Origin: VBAS01 sp963773465
GTDB taxonomy: Bacteria > Bacteroidota > Bacteroidia > Chitinophagales > Chitinophagaceae
Length of the DNA stretch: 64,000 bases
Assembly (NCBI GenBank): GCA_963773465.1
Contig: CAVZBF010000001.1
Location: 1,736,001-1,800,000 of the forward strand
Direction of reading: 5' to 3'
Below, one piece after another: positions 45,774-54,926 of this stretch. The notes below the pieces were generated by a model that was not told where the DNA came from, searched no databases, and was given only the letters and a program-made list of their open reading frames with translations. Position numbers and translations under genes: made by a program. Numbering within the stretch: the first letter of the stretch is position 1; each line of letters begins with the position of its first letter.

Positions 45774-47093
45774 ATGAATGTCCGAGAAATAAAGACTAAG
45801 ATTTCAAAGGAGAATCAATTGACCACTGATTTATCAAAAATTATCGAGAATAAGCGGAGAAGTTTAATACGACTTGCAAACGGTGAGCTGATTACACTTT
45901 TTTGGCATATAGGTAAAGAATTAAATAAACACCATCATAAAAATAAGAGAACTCTTAGAGGAAAACTCAGTATTGCAACCATTTCAGCCAGGCTGTTTCC
46001 AAATTTTGGATCTTTTTTTTTGGAAAGAAACTTAAGAAAAATGCTCCTCTTTGCTGAACTATTCCCCGAGTTCTCAATAGTCAGCCAATTTATACATTTT
46101 GTAAGTTGGGAACATATCCTTCTTTTATTGCAGATTCCAGACCGGGATGAGAGACAATTTTATATTAAGTTCAAAATAGAATATGGTTTAAGTGTTAAGG
46201 AGTTAAAAGACGAAATCTCTTCTGGTTTGTATAAGAAAAGCCAAGGTACTGATCTACGTAAACAAAAAGGGAAATCGAGGGCGAAAGGAATTGATAAAAA
46301 TTTGCACAGTCATCTTCAAATCCCAAAGCCAAATTTTGAGTTGTTAGCTCAGAATGATATAGTGATGAAAAATGTTTTCAGAGAACCCGGTTTTTCTTCT
46401 TTTAGGAAACTACTTGAGCCGTCAAACGAAGTTTTAAAAAAAAATAAAAAATCAATTACTATCCAAGATCAGTTGCTTACTAAAATAACTGAGGAAATTG
46501 AAAAATACAGACGTCATCAAAATGCCTGGCTCAATACCCATTTTAATTTCTTGTTTTGGGAACTTGGAACACACATCAATCAAAATATCTTGAATAATTA
46601 TGTAACTAATCATGCGAAAGCATTTATTCAAAACACGTCGTTAGTATTAGAAAAAAATTATGGCAAAAATTTTACTGAGAGGCAATTAAAGGCCTCAATA
46701 ATATTTGCAAATCAATTTCAAAATCCGGGCATAGTTTCCCGAATTGCTTACTTAATGACCTGGGAACATATATTAGAAATACTACCTCTACTTGAACGGG
46801 AAGCTGTACTCTTTTATGCCAGATTAGTAGCTCTTGAAGGACTTTGTGTAAAAGACCTGCGAAAGCAGATTGTCAAAAAGGTTTATGAGAAATCTCCGGG
46901 GGCAAAAAAACTTGAACAAGATTTGTTGTATTCATTAAAAAATCCTGACATAGAAACAAAGATTGTAAAAAAAGGAAATTCAACTGAAAAGATCACAACC
47001 GTCAATTATGAGTTTAATGATGTTGATAGCTTTATTGTTCGAAATATTTTCAATAACTCTTTTTTCTTTGATTTTATTCGCCTTTCGAAGTAG
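45774..47093 (+). CDS. Protein with two tandem DUF1016 N-terminal domains
   Basis: A 439-residue protein. Two copies of the helical DUF1016_N module occur, at about residues 30-150 and 245-375. Paired motifs are FWHIGKELN/FWELGTHIN, RNLRKMLLFAELF/RQLKASIIFANQF, SWEHILLLL/TWEHILEIL and YGLSVKELKDEI/EGLCVKDLRKQI. DUF1016 (YhcG) proteins normally have one such module followed by a PDDEXK nuclease domain. Here a basic linker and a second N-terminal module replace it, and no PD-(D/E)xK motif is visible. I infer nucleic-acid or protein binding without cleavage. Composition is more AT-rich than flanking genes, suggesting acquisition. Confidence 0.72.
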   Translation: MNVREIKTKISKENQLTTDLSKIIENKRRSLIRLANGELITLFWHIGKELNKHHHKNKRTLRGKLSIATISARLFPNFGSFFLERNLRKMLLFAELFPEFSIVSQFIHFVSWEHILLLLQIPDRDERQFYIKFKIEYGLSVKELKDEISSGLYKKSQGTDLRKQKGKSRAKGIDKNLHSHLQIPKPNFELLAQNDIVMKNVFREPGFSSFRKLLEPSNEVLKKNKKSITIQDQLLTKITEEIEKYRRHQNAWLNTHFNFLFWELGTHINQNILNNYVTNHAKAFIQNTSLVLEKNYGKNFTERQLKASIIFANQFQNPGIVSRIAYLMTWEHILEILPLLEREAVLFYARLVALEGLCVKDLRKQIVKKVYEKSPGAKKLEQDLLYSLKNPDIETKIVKKGNSTEKITTVNYEFNDVDSFIVRNIFNNSFFFDFIRLSK

Positions 47094-47323
47094 GACCTTA
47101 AGTGTTTTTTATCCCTCTGCCGTATTCAATTTACTACGTTCGCCTTTCTCATCATTCTTATTAGTGTCGAATAAAAATAAGAATCTATGAAATATATAGG
47201 AGCAGCTTGCTTGGCCCAATTTTAAATGCCATAAGAAAACTCTTTCTTGCCTTAAATAATTGAATAATACCGGCCACAAGAATTCTATTGTTAAGCCGGG
47301 TGGCAATTCGGTAAATTAGTAGA

Positions 47324-47341
47324 GACAAGGCATGCCTTGTC
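47324..47341. repeat. GACAAGGCATGCCTTGTC palindrome, copy 3
   Basis: Perfect 18-bp palindrome within TAGAGACAAGGCATGCCTTG, in the 297-bp gap between the DUF1016 gene and the ankyrin gene. No tandem GTGAATG arms here. The rest of the gap holds no recognisable gene. Confidence 0.85.
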
Positions 47342-47390
47342 TCAACGAGAAATCAGAATCTCATACCTCATACATTAAACAAATTTTACC

Positions 47391-48251
47391 ATGAATAACA
47401 TCCCGCAACAACGCCGCCGGTTTATTAAAAGCTCTGCTTTTGGTTTAATTGGTATTACGGCATTTGGTAATTCATCGGCGCAAGGCGTAATTAATAAAAT
47501 TGAAATGGCTGATAATGCTGAACCTCTCTTTTACAGGTATCCAAGTATAAATGATAGCCTGGCAAGCGGGATAGTGGGTGCTTCGCATGGAAATTTTGAT
47601 AAAGTAAAAGAACTGGTGAATAGTCGTCCTGAACTGGCAGGTGCTTCATGGGATTGGGGTTTTGGTGATTGGGAAACCGCACTCGGTGCTGCATCCCATG
47701 TCGGACGTCGCGATATTGCTGAGTTTTTAATGAGTCATGGAGCAAGACCAGATATTTTTACTTATACTATGATGGGTATGTTGAAAAGTGTACAGGAAAT
47801 TATAGAAACAGTTCCTGGTATTCAAACCCATGGAGGCCCGCACGGAATTACTTTATTGCAGCATGCAAAGAACAGATTGGAGGCCAAAGAAATTTCAGCG
47901 GCAGATGCTGCTAATGTAAATAAAGTGATCAGCTATCTGGAAAGTTTGGGAAATGCAGATATAAAACCTAAAAGCCTTGAAGTAACAGAAGAAGAAAAGA
48001 AAAAATATTTAGGTGAATACCGTTTTGGTGATGGAGATAGCGAAATATTTATTGTCGATGCACATCGACTGGGTTTTTTACAAGTAGGCCGTAAAGGATC
48101 ATCTCCACGCAAAATATCTAAAGTGGATGAAAATACATTTTCACCGGCAGGCGCACCTTCGGTCAGGATCATTTTTAAAGTTACTGGTGATAAGGCTGTT
48201 TCATTAAGTGTTCATGAGCCAGAGCCATTAGTTACAGCTGTAAGGGTTTAG
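47391..48251 (+). CDS. Ankyrin-repeat protein with Tat-like signal
   Basis: A 286-residue protein. The N-terminus has RRRFIKSSAFGLIGITAFG, a twin-arginine-like signal. Residues 60-150 carry degenerate ankyrin repeats (ASHGNFDKVKELVNSRPELA, AASHVGRRDIAEFLMSHGA). A C-terminal domain (EEKKKYLGEYRFGDGDSEIF) follows. Similar exported ankyrin proteins are common in Chitinophagaceae without known function. The 3' end overlaps psuG by 20 bp in convergent orientation. Confidence 0.72.
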   Translation: MNNIPQQRRRFIKSSAFGLIGITAFGNSSAQGVINKIEMADNAEPLFYRYPSINDSLASGIVGASHGNFDKVKELVNSRPELAGASWDWGFGDWETALGAASHVGRRDIAEFLMSHGARPDIFTYTMMGMLKSVQEIIETVPGIQTHGGPHGITLLQHAKNRLEAKEISAADAANVNKVISYLESLGNADIKPKSLEVTEEEKKKYLGEYRFGDGDSEIFIVDAHRLGFLQVGRKGSSPRKISKVDENTFSPAGAPSVRIIFKVTGDKAVSLSVHEPEPLVTAVRV

Positions 48252-49167
48252 ATTGGTGTTTTGCATAGGCAACGGCTAATGCTGCTCCCACTCTCGCATT
48301 ATTTTTTATCAAAGCAATATTCGCTTCAAGGCTTTCACCCTTGGTATGATCGGCTATATACTTTAACAGGAAAGGAGTAACGTCCTTGCCAGTTATTTTT
48401 TTTTCCGCTGCAACCTTCAAAGCCTGATGAATATGAGTTTCGATTTCATCTGGCGCAATTTCTTGCTCCAATGGAACGGGATTCGCAATTAACACGGCGC
48501 CATTTAATCCTAATTGCCATTTTGTATTGATCATGGAAGCAATCTCATCCACGCTATCTAATCGTAAAGGAGAGTTCCATCCGCTTTTACTTGAGTAAAA
48601 GCCAGGAAATTCATCTTGCCCAAGAGTGACAACCGGAATGCCTTTTGTTTCCAGGTATTCCAGCGTAAGGCCAATATCAAGAATAGATTTTATACCAGCC
48701 GATACAACTGCAACTGAAGTTTGCTGCATTTCGATCAGGTCAGCGGAAATATCCATCGTTTCATTTGCATTTCTGTGTACGCCTCCTATTCCGCCTGTAG
48801 CAAATATTTTTATACCAGCCATTGATGCAATGCGCATCGTGGCTGCAACTGTGGTTGCTCCATATAATTTCTTACTGATCACATAAGGCATATCACGCAG
48901 GCTCACTTTCCAAACATCTTTTGCTTTTTTCGCAAAATATTCTAACTGTTCTTTACCCAGACCGGCGTGACATTTACCATTGAAGATGGCGATCGTACCC
49001 GGCACAGCGCCACTCATTCTTATTGTTTCTTCAACTTCTAACGCGGTATTTATATTTTGCGGATAAGGCATACCATGTGAAATGATAGTTGATTCCAATG
49101 CAACAACAGGTTTGCCTTCTGCTAATGCATTTTGTACTTCAGGATGTATTTCTAAAAATGTATTCAT
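48232..49167 (-). CDS. psuG: Pseudouridine-5'-phosphate glycosidase
   Basis: Cleaves pseudouridine 5'-phosphate to uracil and ribose 5-phosphate. The 311 residues contain the family signatures: VALESTIISHGMPYPQN, VPGTIAIFNGKCHAGL, ATGGIGGVHRNANETMDIS (active-site region) and a late VLIANPVPLEQEIAP. The start overlaps the end of psuK by 1 bp. With psuK it forms a pseudouridine catabolic operon. Confidence 0.94.
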   Translation of the reverse strand: MNTFLEIHPEVQNALAEGKPVVALESTIISHGMPYPQNINTALEVEETIRMSGAVPGTIAIFNGKCHAGLGKEQLEYFAKKAKDVWKVSLRDMPYVISKKLYGATTVAATMRIASMAGIKIFATGGIGGVHRNANETMDISADLIEMQQTSVAVVSAGIKSILDIGLTLEYLETKGIPVVTLGQDEFPGFYSSKSGWNSPLRLDSVDEIASMINTKWQLGLNGAVLIANPVPLEQEIAPDEIETHIHQALKVAAEKKITGKDVTPFLLKYIADHTKGESLEANIALIKNNARVGAALAVAYAKHQSKPLQL

Positions 49168-50094
49168 TAATCAGGATAATATTTTGAAACACGCCTTAAT
49201 AATTTTTCCTGGGTCAGATGGGTAGCAATGGCGCCATTTACCTGCAAAATTTCTGCGGATAAAGTATGTGCGAGCTTTAAGCAATCTTCATCATCCCTGC
49301 CCAAAATTTTTCCTAAGATGAAACCTGATAACGAACCATCGCCTGCGCCAGTACAATCGACAATATCTATTTCAGGGGCCTGGAGTGTTATCGATTTTTC
49401 TTTATTATAAATAGCAGAACCAAGTTTGCCATTATGCAACCAAACATTTTCCACACCTTTTTCAATCAGTTCGTCAATTTGATGTTGAGCGAACAACGCT
49501 CTCTCAGAACACAGCACTGGTAATTCATCTTCATTAGGTGTAATAAGATAAAGTCCGGACAGATCCGTGTTCCTGAATTTTTTTGCATGTGGTACTGAAA
49601 CCGGCTCAAGAATTAAAGGAATGCCTGTTTGCTTACTAAATGCAAGCAACCACGCTCCTGCTATCTGCAGTAATATTTGCATCAGCCAAAATGTATGAAG
49701 CTGTTTTCAGCAGAACTTTATTTTTTTCCAAATGAGCCGGGGATATCAGGTCAGCAGATTCGTTGGAAATAAATCCAGTGAACAAGGAACCATCAACATT
49801 TAATATGCCTGTGTATTTTCCTGACAAACCCTCTATGGTTATTGATCCATCAAGCTTAACGCCGGCTTTTGTACATGTTTGCTTTAACCAATCCCCATCG
49901 CTATCATTCCCAAATACACATATCAGTTGTACGTGCACATCGAGTAATGCTAATTGATTTGCAATATTCCTGCTTACGCCGCCCGCTGTTTTAGTTAAGC
50001 TTGCTTCATTCGTGGTACCAGGCATCATTTCTTTTTTGACATGAAAAAGTTCATCAACAAAAGCGGCACCGATGCAAATCACGGGTTTTGGCAT
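49167..50094 (-). CDS. psuK: Pseudouridine kinase-like PfkB kinase (one frameshift)
   Basis: A ribokinase-family carbohydrate kinase of about 308 residues. It starts KPVICIGAAFVDELFHVKKE; the GGVSRNIANQLALL substrate motif and the C-terminal catalytic DCTGAGDGSLSGFILG are present. Coupling to psuG makes pseudouridine the likely substrate. The frame breaks at 49653: dropping one base joins NITADSRS to WLLAFSKQTGIPLIL. Confidence 0.88.
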
Positions 50095-50280
50095 GAAGCA
50101 AATTTAGTGTTTGCACAAATTATTCGGAACATAGTTTGTTTATTATCGTATTAAAGGATTTGCTTAATAAAATGTTATTAATAAGTTATACTATTATTTG
50201 GTGTAAACAGGTCAGGCAAAATGATCGTCAAATAAGCAGTTTAAAAACAAATTATATAAGCTAAAAAACAAATTATAATT

Positions 50281-50649
50281 ATGAAAACAATAGTCATGTT
50301 TTGTCTTGCAATTGTCATTGCAGGTGCGGCATCCGCTCAAAAGTATAACAGGTATCGTTATCCTCAACCACGGGTACGTACTTCAATAAGTATTGGAGTA
50401 GGCTCTCCTTATTATTCACCTTTTCACCGGCCATATCCGTACTACAGTACTCCTGTTTACTCAAGGCCCACAAGACTGGATAATGAGATCGCTGATATAA
50501 AAGCCGACTATAATGACAGGATCTGGTCTGCACGTCATGATAAATCTCTTTCGAAGTCAGAAAGAAAAAGAGAAATACGTCTTTTAAAATCAGAAAGAGA
50601 CAGGGCTATACGCGATGCAGAATATAGTTATCACCGCAGGCGATACTAA
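50281..50649 (+). CDS. Exported small basic protein
   Basis: A 122-residue protein with a signal peptide (KTIVMFCLAIVIAGAASAQ), a Tyr/Pro/Arg-rich middle (YSPFHRPYPYYSTP) and a basic C-terminal helix (KSERKREIRLLKSERDRAIR). Function unknown. The last helix could bind anionic cell-surface polymer. Followed directly by a terminator. Confidence 0.65.
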   Translation: MKTIVMFCLAIVIAGAASAQKYNRYRYPQPRVRTSISIGVGSPYYSPFHRPYPYYSTPVYSRPTRLDNEIADIKADYNDRIWSARHDKSLSKSERKREIRLLKSERDRAIRDAEYSYHRRRY

Positions 50650-50682
50650 GCAATAGAATAAACCTATGAATTTTCTATATAC

Positions 50683-50716
50683 AAGACCTCACGAATTCGT
50701 GGGGTCTTTGTTGTTT
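50683..50716 (+). terminator. Intrinsic terminator
   Basis: AAGACCTCACG, loop AATT, CGTGGGGTCTT (one G-T pair), then TGTTGTTT. It also lies just downstream of the minus-strand PEBP gene and could serve both. Confidence 0.8.
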
Positions 50717-50720
50717 AAGG

Positions 50721-51188
50721 TTAACTAGCCACCGGATGTTTGTGTTTTTGATACATTCCCATCAATTCGGCATTTGCCAGTACATGACCATTCATAGCAT
50801 TAAGGAATTCTTTTTTTGTAGAACCTGCTAAAAGATTTAATTCAGTGTTCAATGCAAAAACCTTAAAGAAATATCGATGAACTCCCGAAGGCGGACATGG
50901 TCCACCATATCCAATTTTTCCAAAGCTATTAGTACCATTGATGCCAGGATTACTTCCTTCACCAATTGCTTCATTGGGTGAAATATTCCACACTATCCAA
51001 TGGTCATAAACTCCCCGCGGCGCATCGGGGTCTTCAACTATTAAAGCCAATGTTTTTGTTCCATCAGGAATATTTTCAACTATTAGTGGTGGATTTATGT
51101 TCTTTCCTTCACAGGTATATAGTGGTGGGATGTGGCCGTTGTGACTAAAAACTGTTGATATAAGTTTTAGCTGGTTATCGTTTGCCAT
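50721..51188 (-). CDS. YbhB/YbcL-family PEBP-like protein
   Basis: A 155-residue phosphatidylethanolamine-binding-fold protein. Motifs: IPPLYTCEGKNINPPL, ALIVEDPDAPRGVYDHWIVW and YGGPCPPSGVHRYFFKVFAL, together forming the anion-binding pocket. Bacterial members inhibit proteases or kinases in some cases; the role here is unknown. Cytoplasmic because no signal is present. Confidence 0.92.
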   Translation of the reverse strand: MANDNQLKLISTVFSHNGHIPPLYTCEGKNINPPLIVENIPDGTKTLALIVEDPDAPRGVYDHWIVWNISPNEAIGEGSNPGINGTNSFGKIGYGGPCPPSGVHRYFFKVFALNTELNLLAGSTKKEFLNAMNGHVLANAELMGMYQKHKHPVAS

Positions 51189-51331
51189 AAATTTAATTTT
51201 GAGATGATGCTCAGAAAATGTGCCAGGGATCTTGAATAGTGAAAAAGAGTTTAGCCACTTAATTTAGACGGTAATTTGATTCGGAAATAATAAAATTATT
51301 TCTTATGCCGGGATGGCACGCATATCACATT

Positions 51332-51946
51332 TTAGTACAACGATTCGCCAGGTTTTTCCAGAGGATGTGTAGGCAACGTGTTTAATAAAAATTTCTCATG
51401 CATTTTTCTTCGTTTATCGGTAAACCAGACATCGCTATCAACATAATCATAATTTATTTTACAAGTTAGCTTGCATTTGACAAAACCGTCGTTAATCAAT
51501 TCCGTTCGAACTGATCTGCCAAGGGTCTCTAATGAGTTTTTTTGAATACCTTTTCTTTCAAAAACCGAAATAGGATAACCCGCATAATAGAATCTCCATG
51601 TTTCATTTATTTTTTCAGCACCAATAATTTTGGCGTAATCCACTCTAAAAAGAACGTCATCCGGTTGAATAAGAATAAGCAATAAAGCTTTGTCTTTTTT
51701 GCCATTTAAAAATATGGCATCATCAATTTTCCAGTTTGTTTTTTCTAAATAAAGCACATAATAAAGTCCCTTATCAATCCATGATCTAACTGAATCTCTC
51801 AAGCAATTTCTTAACTCTGTTATTTGACTATCAATTGAAATATGATTCAAATATTTGTCAAATGTTTTTTGACGACCATTTTGAGAATTACAATAGACTG
51901 TTATATGCAAGAGAAGTAAGAGTACTATTTTATGTTTACTTGACAT
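51332..51946 (-). CDS. Hypothetical exported protein
   Basis: About 204 residues from ATG 51946 (MSSKHKIVLLLLLHITVYC); an ATG 9 bp upstream is also possible. The signal region looks like a lipoprotein with VYC, but the -3 position is unusual. The body is a mixed alpha/beta domain (WKIDDAIFLNGKKDKALLLI, NETWRFYYAGYPISVFERKG). No family recognised. Flanked by intergenic gaps. Confidence 0.6.
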   Translation of the reverse strand: MSSKHKIVLLLLLHITVYCNSQNGRQKTFDKYLNHISIDSQITELRNCLRDSVRSWIDKGLYYVLYLEKTNWKIDDAIFLNGKKDKALLLILIQPDDVLFRVDYAKIIGAEKINETWRFYYAGYPISVFERKGIQKNSLETLGRSVRTELINDGFVKCKLTCKINYDYVDSDVWFTDKRRKMHEKFLLNTLPTHPLEKPGESLY

Positions 51947-52010
51947 CAAATACAAAAATAGATTATAGTTCCGTTAGGTTGACATTGACAACTGAAAGTC
52001 ACAACAAAAT

Positions 52011-52043
52011 AAAAAGATGATTCGACTACCGAATCATCTTTTT
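52011..52043. terminator. Bidirectional terminator
   Basis: AAAAAGATGATTCG (52011-52024), loop ACTAC, CGAATCATCTTTTT (52030-52043). A and T runs on both flanks allow termination in either direction, notably of the minus-strand EF-G paralogue. Confidence 0.85.
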
Positions 52044-52058
52044 TATAGTGCAGAAAAA

Positions 52059-54201
52059 CTAATCACGCATATTCTTCCTTCGCTGCTTTGCATGTTCATC
52101 GATCAATCTTCTTTGTATATCAAAAGGAACAGGAGCATATTCCAGAAATCCGCTTTTGAATTTTGCCCTTCCCTGTGTAATGGAACGAAGTGATGATGAA
52201 TAACCATCCATTTCAGCCAGCGGAACTTTAGCAATTACTTTTTGAAAATGTCCTTCGCTATCTATGCCTTCCACAATAGCACGGCGGCTTTGCAGATCAC
52301 CCATCACAGCGCCGGTCAGATCATCAGGACAAAGTACTTCAACATGATAAATAGGTTCCAGTATCTGCGGATCAGCTTGCTGGAATGCCTGGCGGAATGC
52401 CTGCAGCCCTGCAATCTTAAATGAAATATCATTGCTGTCAACAGGGTGCATTTTACCATCATACACACATACCCGTATATCCCGTGCATAAGAACCGGTA
52501 AGAGGTCCATTATGCATTTTTTCCATCACACCTTTTAATATAGATGGAAGAAACCGTGTATCAATAGCGCCGCCAACAATACAATTATAAAAAACCAGTT
52601 TGCCACCCCAATCCAGATCATGCGTATCCCGGCCTCTTACATTCAGATCTTCCGGATCGGGCATGCCTTCATACCAGGGTTCAATCCGCATATACACTTC
52701 ACCAAACTGGCCGGCACCACCACTTTGTTTTTTATGCCGGTAATTGGCATCAGCCATTTTGCGGATGGTTTCCCGGTAAGGAATTCTTGGTTTTACAAAT
52801 TTCACTTCCAGTTTATGACTGATGTTCAATTTTCCATTTGGCAACAGCCAGGTGCATATCACCCTGGCAATGGATCAATGTTTGTTTCAATTCAGGAGAA
52901 ACTTCAACAATCAAAGTAGGATCTTCTTCTCTTAACTGATGCAACGCCTGTGATAATTTTTCTTCCTCCCCTTTCTTCAACGTTTCAATGGCAACGGTCA
53001 TATTAGGTGAAGGAAATTCGATCGGAGGCAATTCATAATTTTTACCTTTTGCATGCAAGGTATTATTGACATGCGTATTTTTCAATTTCAATGTGGCGCC
53101 GATATCGCCGGCTACCAGTTCATTGATCGTTGATTCGTTTATTTCCTTCCACCAAAAACAACTGGTTGATTTTTTCAGTAACGCCGGTGGTTTCATTTTC
53201 CAGTTCCATTCCGCTTTTTACAGTACCTGAATACACTTTAAAAAAAGACAATTCACCCACATGCGGTTCACTGAAATCGTTTTATAAATAAAAATGCAGG
53301 CAGGGCCATTTGCATCGCAGGTAAGTTTATCACCGCTCTTTGTTGTTTGCGGCGGCATTTCATTGGCGCTGGGACAAACATTATCAATAAAACCCATCAG
53401 CCGGCCACTTCCCATATTTCTTTCTGCAGATAAACAGAACAGCGGAAACAGATCATGATTGATCATGGCTTTTTTTAATCCCATCTTCATTTCATCTTCA
53501 TCCAGTTCTCCTTTATCAAAATATTTTTCCATCAGGGTTTCATCATTGCTGGCAATGGCTTCAATCAGTTCTTTATGCAATTCATCAGCTTTTGCTTTTT
53601 CTTCATCAGGTATCGGCAGTTTTTCCGGTTTGCCACCTGTATCTTTAAATTTATACATCGTCATCCGCAGCACATCAATGATTTCATGAAAACCAGATCC
53701 TGTTTGCCGCGGATATTGCACCACCACTACTTTATTTCCAAAATGTGCTTTTGCTTCTCGAACGGTTTTATCAAAATCTGCATTATCATCATCCAGTTTA
53801 TTTACAGCAAAGATCATTGGTGTTTTAAATTTCTCGGTATATTCCCAGATGATATCGGTACCTACTTCCACTCCCATTACTGCATTTAGCAGCATGACAC
53901 CGGTATCGGCCACTCTTAATGCAGAAATCACTTCACCAACAAAATCATCATAGCCCGGTGTATCGAGGATATTGATCTTATAGCCCCGCCATTTGGTATG
54001 CAGCAGCTTGCTAAAAATAGAATTACCACGTTCCTGTTCAAGTTCGTGGTAATCTCCAGTAGTATTTCGTTCGGCAATGCTGCCGCGGCGGTTAATTATT
54101 CCTGCTTCATACAGCATGCATTCCGCTAAGGTGGTCTTACCTGAGCCGGCATGGCCCAGCAAGACAATATTTTTTACGTGTGAGGTATCAAATTCAGGCA
54201 T
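52059..54201 (-). CDS. Elongation factor G paralogue (three frameshifts)
   Basis: A translational GTPase of about 714 residues from ATG 54201 (MPEFDTSHVKNIVLLGHAGS). G1 GHAGSGKTTLAE, G3 DTPGYDD and G4 NKLD are visible; domain IV/V segments include YRHKKQSGGAGQFGEVYMRI and EPIYHVEVLCPDDLTGAVMG. One missing base near 53278 and extra bases at about 53134 and 52818 break the frame. The sequence looks like EF-G II, a paralogue seen beside the main EF-G in many Bacteroidota, which may act in ribosome recycling or stress. Restored motifs are complete. Confidence 0.85.
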
Positions 54202-54217
54202 AGCAAGTGTTTTTATA

Positions 54218-54235
54218 GACAAGGCATGCCTTGTC
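54218..54235. repeat. GACAAGGCATGCCTTGTC palindrome, copy 4
   Basis: Perfect 18-bp palindrome 16 bp upstream of the EF-G paralogue start, in the transcribed leader or promoter region. An in-frame upstream ATG at 54222 would translate part of it and is not preferred. Confidence 0.85.
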
Positions 54236-54389
54236 TGTACGTTATAAATGTTTTTAATTGGTCCTTCAGAGGTGGAGTATCACGGAGACGGGTGACAAGT
54301 CTGATAGTTCCTGAATTTATGAGTTCAGGACACTTACATTTACATACATTACCAGTAATTTTATTGAACTGGTAAACTATTGAAACATT

Positions 54390-54770
54390 CTATGACGTTC
54401 GATGAACGAAATCGCCAAATTCTTCACGGAGGTTTTTAATGGTACTGTCAAGTGACTGGAATTCGTCAAAAAGTTTTTCATGTTCTGCTATCGTATCTTC
54501 TGTTATTTGCCCGCTGTTAGCGGCTGTTTCGAATTGTACGCGACGATCATGAGCTTTGATCAATTGTTTCAGATCGTGAACATTGATGAGTTGAATGTGA
54601 AACTGATTGTGATAATGTTCTACGTCGTGAAGCTGGTCTTTAGAGAGATTTTGACCCGCAGTTTGTTGAAGTTGTTTTTTGAGATTGTTTAAATCATCGC
54701 GACGGGAACGCAACGAATCCCTCCAGGTATTGCATTCCCCGGAGAGCTGTGAGATGTCAACTGTAACCAT
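54390..54770 (-). CDS. Hypothetical coiled-coil protein
   Basis: A 126-residue all-helical protein without signal or membrane segment. Heptad-like stretches (LRSRRDDLNNLKKQLQQTAG, LNVHDLKQLIKAHDRRVQ, DEFQSLDSTIKNLREEFG) suggest a coiled coil. Family unknown. Flanked by intergenic gaps on both sides. Confidence 0.6.
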   Translation of the reverse strand: MVTVDISQLSGECNTWRDSLRSRRDDLNNLKKQLQQTAGQNLSKDQLHDVEHYHNQFHIQLINVHDLKQLIKAHDRRVQFETAANSGQITEDTIAEHEKLFDEFQSLDSTIKNLREEFGDFVHRTS

Positions 54771-54877
54771 GGGATTTTAAATTTAAAGGTGAAAAAAAGC
54801 AACCGTCCGAGGGCGGAAATGTATGTATATAAATTTAAGCCAGATAATTCATAAAGTCAAGATTATTTTTAAACAAA

Positions 54878-54902
54878 AAAGGACTGGTTATCCAGTCCTT
54901 TA
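54878..54902 (-). terminator. Intrinsic terminator (minus strand)
   Basis: AAAGGACTGG, loop TTAT, CCAGTCCTTT; read on the minus strand it ends in a T run. Sits 25 bp after the H/W-rich protein gene. Confidence 0.85.
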
Positions 54903-54926
54903 ATTATTTTTTGATACTCCGATGAC

